Shown in pieces: positions 58,561 through 64,000 of a DNA stretch of 64,000 bases. The first letter of the stretch is position 1. Each line of letters begins with the position of its first letter. The DNA comes from Chrysophaeum taylorii (lineage: Eukaryota > Sar > Pelagophyceae > Pelagomonadales > Pelagomonadaceae). The notes under the pieces are model-generated. The model did not search any database and was not told where the DNA came from. It saw nothing but the letters and a program-made list of their open reading frames with translations. The stretch spans positions 124,001-188,000 of the forward strand of contig JAQMWT010000036.1 of the NCBI GenBank assembly GCA_029834535.1, written 5' to 3'. Made by a program: the position numbers and the translations under genes.

Positions 58561-61500
58561 GGGCGGTAGAATCGAAAATGGCCGCAGCAGCCCAGCCATC
58601 ACCTATAGACACAGATCCGTCGCTGGCCACGTAGAGATGATCGGTGGATGGTCGAGCATAACAGCCACCACGCTCAGAACAAGGCGTGGCCCACGTTGAA
58701 AACCGGGAGGCGACAATCGTGGGGTAGATGTCCGAAACGAGGTCCGGGGGAGAGTGGGGGGCGTAGGGTGCAGGTATGGATGTGTTGCGGCGGGTATGTA
58801 AACACGCAATTTCGCTACGCGTCGCAGCGGGCTTAGCAGCAAAGAGAACAGGCTCCCGATAAAACTCGCTAGCAGGGCGAAGGCGCTTCGCGGGAAGGAG
58901 GCGCACAACGACGCGAGAGACCGTAATGGCAATGATTTTCGGGACAAACAATGGTGCAGGATCCCAGTCAACAGACAAATCATATGGAAGAACATGAAAC
59001 GGTCGCACAGTCTTCGGGGTCAAAAGGTACTGGTCGCCACCCACGCAAAAATGGATACGGGTGTATTTGCCGCGGCCCGTGACGCCGTGGATACGAGCCT
59101 CATACCAAGGCCCTTCGATTTTAACGTCAGCTGCGCCTGGATGCAGCTCACGGTGGTATATGTCCGTGATTCCAATTCACAGACAAGCTCGTTATCACCA
59201 TCCGTGTCTTGCACCTCAACTGTGCGCAGGTGGCCATCAACCATGCACAAGCCAACGCTACCACGGGTGACACCTGCCATTGCGCGAGCAGCCCGAAACC
59301 CAGGTCCAACAAGACCGGTAGCATCCACATGGACTAATGTCTTCAAGCGCCAGACGAATCAAACAAACACTGTCCACCACCGAAGGAGGAAGACATGCGC
59401 CATAGATGGCACATCCGTCCGCCGCGAGGAAGGAGGTGGACCACCAAACCTCGTTCTCGTGGCACACCCGCTGCCACTTAATAATATCAGGGGCCGGCAC
59501 AAGCAACAGCGAGCGCAAGATCGACGATTGTTCGATCAGATGCATTGGCTGAGCAAGGGAGCGGACCACCCCCGGCAAGTTGCACATCATTTGCGCTGGC
59601 ACATACGATGGTGCCCTCAACCCATCCGAAACGTGTGCGGTCCGTGGCGTTGGAGGTGAGCCATTTGGCATTTGCAGCATGGCAGGATTTGACGACTGGG
59701 GAACTGGCGCCAAAAGGCATTCGGGCTTGACGATTGAGCGCCTCAATCCGCCGTGTCGCGAGGTCACCCCGATGCACAAAACGTGCCATCCACTCCAAAC
59801 GATCCGCATGAATTTTGCCAAGACAGGATATCCGGCACCTTCTAGGGTTGCGGGTGCTTGTGAGACCAACCGATTGGTTTCTTTGCCCAATCGTGCTCGC
59901 TTCAACAACACAGACTCCACTTCTCTTTGAAGTGAATCCACAAAGCGCTGTTCAAAACGCAATGAAAGCGACAGGCGAGCTGGCTCCAGAGCACTTGGTC
60001 AACAAGGTAACGTGTGCTATCCGGAGATACCGGAACAGCGCGGAGCTTAGCAACAAAGTCGTCGATAATACTCGATAGCGGGAGACCACCGGATCCCCAA
60101 GACTTAGTACCACACACCGTGGTCAAAAGGAACAATGGAAAGTTTGCCACAATTGGCTGACAAAGGCCCGATGTGATGACCGGATAATCAACGCCGAGCC
60201 GTGCGCGCCCATGGCAAAATAACACAGCGGTATCGTAAACCCCTTGGCCGCCGCCACTTCTGTGCCGCGAGATCGAGGGGTGCCTGAAACCACACAAGGC
60301 CCAGCGCTTTGGTTTTCGTGATGTTGAGTTGGATTTCGAAGAACTAAAAAATGGGCTACGAGCGTTGACCAGTAGCTCTAAGCCGCGTCGCGTAATCGAT
60401 AACACAAAGCATCGTCAACAAAGCATACCGTGCTGCGAGTGGGGTCATGGGTAGCAGGAGTGGGAACACAAATGGAACCAAACTCGGAACGGCGCCGCAA
60501 TCCTGCCCACGTGATTTCGAGATGGCCCTCGGAAAAAAGACGATGGTCCGTTTGCATGCATTTCCGACAGTGTAGAATAAATGCGAACCAGAGACTGAGA
60601 GACTCCGACGCACCTTGGGCTGTTATGCGGGCAAAAGAGAAGGACCACGCATCGCCCTAAAATGGCTGTTAACGTGCCGTACGCTCTGACGACCTGCGTC
60701 CGATTGCCTACATCCTGTTGTAGGTAGTAGTCGACAAAGGAGTCAGGTAATCCAAAGCGAGGCTAGGCCACCTCCTTGCTTAACCAAACTGGAACACTAT
60801 CGTAGGCCTTCGAAATGTCTTGGGCAACTGCAAGCAAGGGCACATGGTCCGCATAGGCCAATTCCGAGAAAGACGCAGCGATGGCAAGTGGCGTCTGAAC
60901 GTCACTACCAGCCCGTGAGCCATATTGCCCGGCATCGAAAATTTTGCAACGTCCCCAGGTTGGTGTAGTGTGGTCGGAGATCACCGCCCCGTAGGCCTTC
61001 GTGATGGCGTCTAACAGCGTGATGAGACGCGACATTTCCGCTCGGATTGCCGGTGATCTTCGGGATTGGAACAATAGCCCGCTCCTCCCACTCCCGGATT
61101 ATATGACAAGCAGCGCAAGCGGTTTTGAGAATGCGCAAGAGGTCGTCGTGTTACTCCGGATGAAGGGCTTTAACCATATCGACCTTGAGACCAGAGGGAC
61201 CTGGCGTTTTGCCCGAACACCGCGTAGAATAGTAACGGTCCCACTCTTCTCGTGTATAAGGAGCCAAGATGATTGCGTAGTGCGATTCATCCGCATGAGG
61301 CTTGCGGCGCAAATGGTTAAGGACAGGGGCGAACTTCGCAAGGATGCCCGCAGCTGCGAGGTCGATGTTGGATCCAAACGCCGCAATTTGCCAGCGTCGG
61401 TGTCGTCCACAAAGCTAGCTGTGGTCTGGTACTAGAAACGCCGCGAACCTCCGCCCAGCCAGCGGTGGAAACGGTGGACCAAAACACGGGCGACACCCGC

Positions 61501-62290
61501 CGGTTCGCTATGGTTCTGCAGTTCGTCGGCTTCACGGGTGACGATCGAAGCATACTTGTCGCCCTTTCGGCCTCGCGCCAAGACTGTACGAACCAGGTGA
61601 CGAACACGAACGCAATCGGCCTCATCGCGCTTTTCGGCGCGCTCGATAAAATGCTCCCGTTCCGCAGCGTGAAGCTGCGAGCGGTTCTCGGAGTCCACTT
61701 ATTTTAGCTCCAGCTGCCATTGCGCGCGGTGTTGATCAAACTAGGCACGAGCGTCCGCACGGCGTTGACGAGCGACGGTATATGCGTCGTGGAGAGCGAC
61801 CGATGACGCCTCCATGAGATTACGCACCTCTGAGAGGTTCACGCCCATGAAGTTCAACGTAAGGGAGGTCCGTGCGTACGAGTCGTGCAAACGCGCGAGC
61901 GCGATGACAACACCCCCGTTTATCCGACACGGCCAGCAACGTGCACAGGGCACTACGCAGATTGAGCTGCACGGCTATTGGCCAGTGCTCCGAGTTGGAC
62001 GGCGGTCGGTCTCCAATGGAGAGGCCGGCAAGAACACCCGCACGAACGAGAGTGGGCGCAACAAAGCTGCGGCGAGCCACAAAAGAGTCCATGTCGTTAG
62101 AAGTGTTGCGGCGTCGGAGGGTGGGAGTCGTCGGCTTGTGGCCGCGGTGTAATACAAATGCGCCCGCGGGCCAACGAAACTCGCATCGAACGAGCGCATC
62201 CACTCAAGAAGGTGTCGCTTGGGGTCGCCGGCAAGATCAGTAGCACGTGCCTCAGGTGACGTTCCGGTCGCCGGCAAGTATTGCAATGAT
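58560..62290 (-). mobile_element. Decayed LINE with endonuclease, reverse transcriptase and RNase H (minus strand)
   Basis: Reading the minus strand from 62290 down: part of an apurinic-type endonuclease (PPSNSEHWPIAVQLN near 62015-61970), an Arg-rich linker, reverse transcriptase blocks (WEERAIVPIPKITGNP near 61090, DAGQYGSRAGSDVQTPLAIA near 60930, QDISKAYDSV near 60820, CFVDDALC near 60410 holding the catalytic pair, LEIQLNITKTKAL near 60325) and RNase H (ASDGSVSIGDGWAAAAIF near 58630). Frames change many times, so it is inactive. The domain order is that of I/Tad-like or similar RNase H-bearing LINEs. 5' and 3' ends are not defined. Confidence 0.75.
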
Positions 62291-62471
62291 ACCCTGAATT
62301 TCAAGGTTCACGGTCGTTCAGGTCGCATCGTACACCGAATGAATGAATACTCGTCAAACAAACCAACAAGCAACCAAAGTGCGCTCTTCGTGTTGCACAA
62401 CGACGGACCGCAAGTGAAACGACGAAAACGACGATGTCGTCTTCCCATGTAATTACATCATCAAAAGGAGC

Positions 62472-63845
62472 CTACCGTCGTCGTTCGCACCAGGAGGAGC
62501 GAAGGGTGGTGGAGCCGTTGACGATGACGTCGAAGCCCGTCTGCGGGAGCGGCCAAACGCGGCGTCGTTTCCGGTCGCGGGGCGAGTGCACGTGGACGAC
62601 GAGCGCAGCCACGCTGGGGATCATGGCGGTCATGATTGCTCGCACGGCCTCGGTGTTCGTGGGGAGACCGGGGCCCGACTGCACTTCGCTCAGGTAGAGG
62701 CGGAGGTTGTCGTCAATCATGAAGTCGGCGCCGAGGAGCGAGAAGGCGTCGTCCTCGCGGTTGGCTTGACGGAGCGCGTCAGTAAAGCGCGGTTCGTAGG
62801 TGGTCCAGATGTGGGAAATCGCTTCGCGGATCTGGCACTCGACGATCGCCCTCGGGTCAGGGGGCCACTCGGGGTGTTGGGGATGGAGTCTCTCGAGGAG
62901 ATTCCAGAGTGCGTTCATGGGCTGGCGCGAGGCCTCGTGCGAGCGGGCCTTGTCGTGCCCCCCCTCTTGCTGCGCGGCGTTGGTGAGATGCTGGCCACGC
63001 GTGTGGTTTGTCGCGTTGAAACGCGCCAAAGAAACTCGGAGCGTGCCGTCGTGAAACAACACGAGCGGAGGCCGGAGCGACGCGACCAACCAGTAGACGC
63101 GGAGGTCGAACTTGTGGCCGTCGAGTAGCAGCAAGCCCTGGACGTACCGCTGGGCTATTTTTTGCCGGTGCTTGGGGTCCACGCCGCCGGACGTCGCGAT
63201 GGCGCGCGCGTCCCGAATGATCTCGACGCCCTTGCCGCCGTCGACAGCGGGCTGCTTTAGGACCCAGGTTGGGGTGAGCGACGGCGGCATCGCCCGCGCG
63301 ATCTCGACGAAGCGCTGGCGCTCCGATGGGTGCCACAAGGCGTAGCTTTCGGGCAAGTACCGGGCACCCCGGAGAGCGTCGAGCAACTCGCCTTTGTGTC
63401 CAATCGAACGCTCTTTCCGGAGGTGGTTGGGTCGATGCCAGCACGCGAGCTCGCTCCAAGGGATGTGCGTCTTTTTCTGGTACCACAGCACCTGCGCCTC
63501 GACTGGTTTCGCGCTCGCTCGCCACCCTTCCGCTTCCATCGCCGCCGCAAACTTGGCGTTCGACGGCGACGCGTAGAACCGCCCCGCGACGCCCCGCGGC
63601 ATCACACACGCTCGGGTCGCGTTTATCGATGGTCGCGATGTCGGGACATTATCCATCGGAGGGCCGTTCCCTCGCCCCCTTTTGCCGAACGCGACAACAA
63701 AAACACACGAGATGACGACCGCCGCCGAACATGCGACTAGGATGCGACGCACACGACTCCTCGACCGCTTCCTTTGTTCTTTTTCACCGAGAACCAACGT
63801 CACCTCCATCACCACCTTGCCGCCCTGCGACGATCGCGAGCGCAT
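62472..63845 (-). CDS. TTL-like ligase-fold protein with N-terminal membrane anchor
   Basis: Single exon, 457 residues; an in-frame second ATG twelve codons on is also possible. A single span at about residues 35-55 (ILVACSAAVVISCVFVVAF) follows a basic start, so it is a type II protein facing the lumen. From about residue 85 to 430 is a tubulin-tyrosine-ligase (ATP-grasp) domain: WVLKQPAVDGGKGVEII, QRYVQGLLLLDGHKFDLRVY, HDGTLRVSLARFN, HLTNAA and LLGADFMIDDNLRLYLSEVQ. Residues for ATP and metal (KFDLR, E in LSEVQ) are kept. Known TTL/TTLL enzymes add Tyr, Glu or Gly to tubulin in the cytosol; a lumen-facing version cannot reach tubulin, so the acceptor is likely a different, secreted protein. 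That is inference. Confidence 0.85.
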   Translation of the reverse strand: MRSRSSQGGKVVMEVTLVLGEKEQRKRSRSRVRRILVACSAAVVISCVFVVAFGKRGRGNGPPMDNVPTSRPSINATRACVMPRGVAGRFYASPSNAKFAAAMEAEGWRASAKPVEAQVLWYQKKTHIPWSELACWHRPNHLRKERSIGHKGELLDALRGARYLPESYALWHPSERQRFVEIARAMPPSLTPTWVLKQPAVDGGKGVEIIRDARAIATSGGVDPKHRQKIAQRYVQGLLLLDGHKFDLRVYWLVASLRPPLVLFHDGTLRVSLARFNATNHTRGQHLTNAAQQEGGHDKARSHEASRQPMNALWNLLERLHPQHPEWPPDPRAIVECQIREAISHIWTTYEPRFTDALRQANREDDAFSLLGADFMIDDNLRLYLSEVQSGPGLPTNTEAVRAIMTAMIPSVAALVVHVHSPRDRKRRRVWPLPQTGFDVIVNGSTTLRSSWCERRR

Positions 63846-64000
63846 TGTTGTCGCAGGGCGCTATTAACGCTGTTTTGAACCTGTTGTTTCAACGATAGGT
63901 AGCGGGGGGACTACGCAAAGAAGGGTCTCGGATTCTACTCCTAGTCGTCTTCTTCTCCTGACTCAATCCCCTCACTCGACGAGGTCTCCGCAGACGCGGC
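63846..64000. other. Window edge, no gene seen
   Basis: Upstream of the TTL-like gene; a pyrimidine-rich stretch at the edge may be the start of another gene. Confidence 0.4.

Overview
The window is nuclear DNA from a eukaryote, most likely a single-celled alga with a secondary (red-lineage) plastid such as a photosynthetic stramenopile. The evidence is GC-rich genes on both strands, closely packed (several divergent starts lie less than 100 bases apart), and split by very short GT-AG introns, mostly 36-63 nt. There are no operons, tRNA or rRNA genes. One protein (NT5DC-type phosphatase, 31869-33569) starts with a signal peptide followed by SSQAFVP, which resembles the ASAFAP cleavage signature of plastid import in red secondary plastids. 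The lineage call is an inference from this and from gene content.

Layout. 1-911: end of a CASTOR/POLLUX-like ion channel. 1490-3540: signal-peptide thioredoxin fused ahead of an NADPH thioredoxin reductase. 3754-5076: CacyBP/SIP-like CS protein. 5077-7330: gene-poor, with a decayed ankyrin-repeat gene. 7443-13018: PH + alpha/beta hydrolase, Pex14-N membrane protein, an unknown two-span protein and a PUFA-type ELO elongase. 13236-14420: XRP2/TBCC-like protein. 17892-22472: 1526-residue EF-hand/WD40 protein. 23107-25710: RING/R3H protein and TGS1 cap methylase. 27322-29512: two tandem copies of a Helitron-type helicase fragment. 31869-36738: NT5DC phosphatase, ankyrin-DHHC acyltransferase and membrane desaturase. 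36977-42796: GT61 glycosyltransferase, a five-exon patatin/ATGL-like lipase that no single open frame reveals, and a Dpy-30 protein. 47392-51496: Golgi-type glycosyltransferase followed 50 bases later by a sulfotransferase. 52044-57656: small membrane protein three bases ahead of XPF, a seven-exon Mpv17 protein, and a protein kinase. 58032-62290: two opposed LINE retrotransposon remnants. 62472-63845: membrane-anchored TTL-like ligase.

Themes. Three genes (GT61, GT34-like, sulfotransferase) have secretory N termini and probably build or sulfate surface glycans. Elongase, desaturase, patatin lipase, PH-hydrolase and the Pex14-like protein all touch lipid or peroxisome metabolism. XRP2, the EF-hand/WD40 protein and Dpy-30 belong to families often found with flagella. 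These groupings are inferred from families, not from co-regulation. Exon models were built by hand from GT-AG sites, frame continuity and family fit; most total to a whole number of codons, but none has transcript support.
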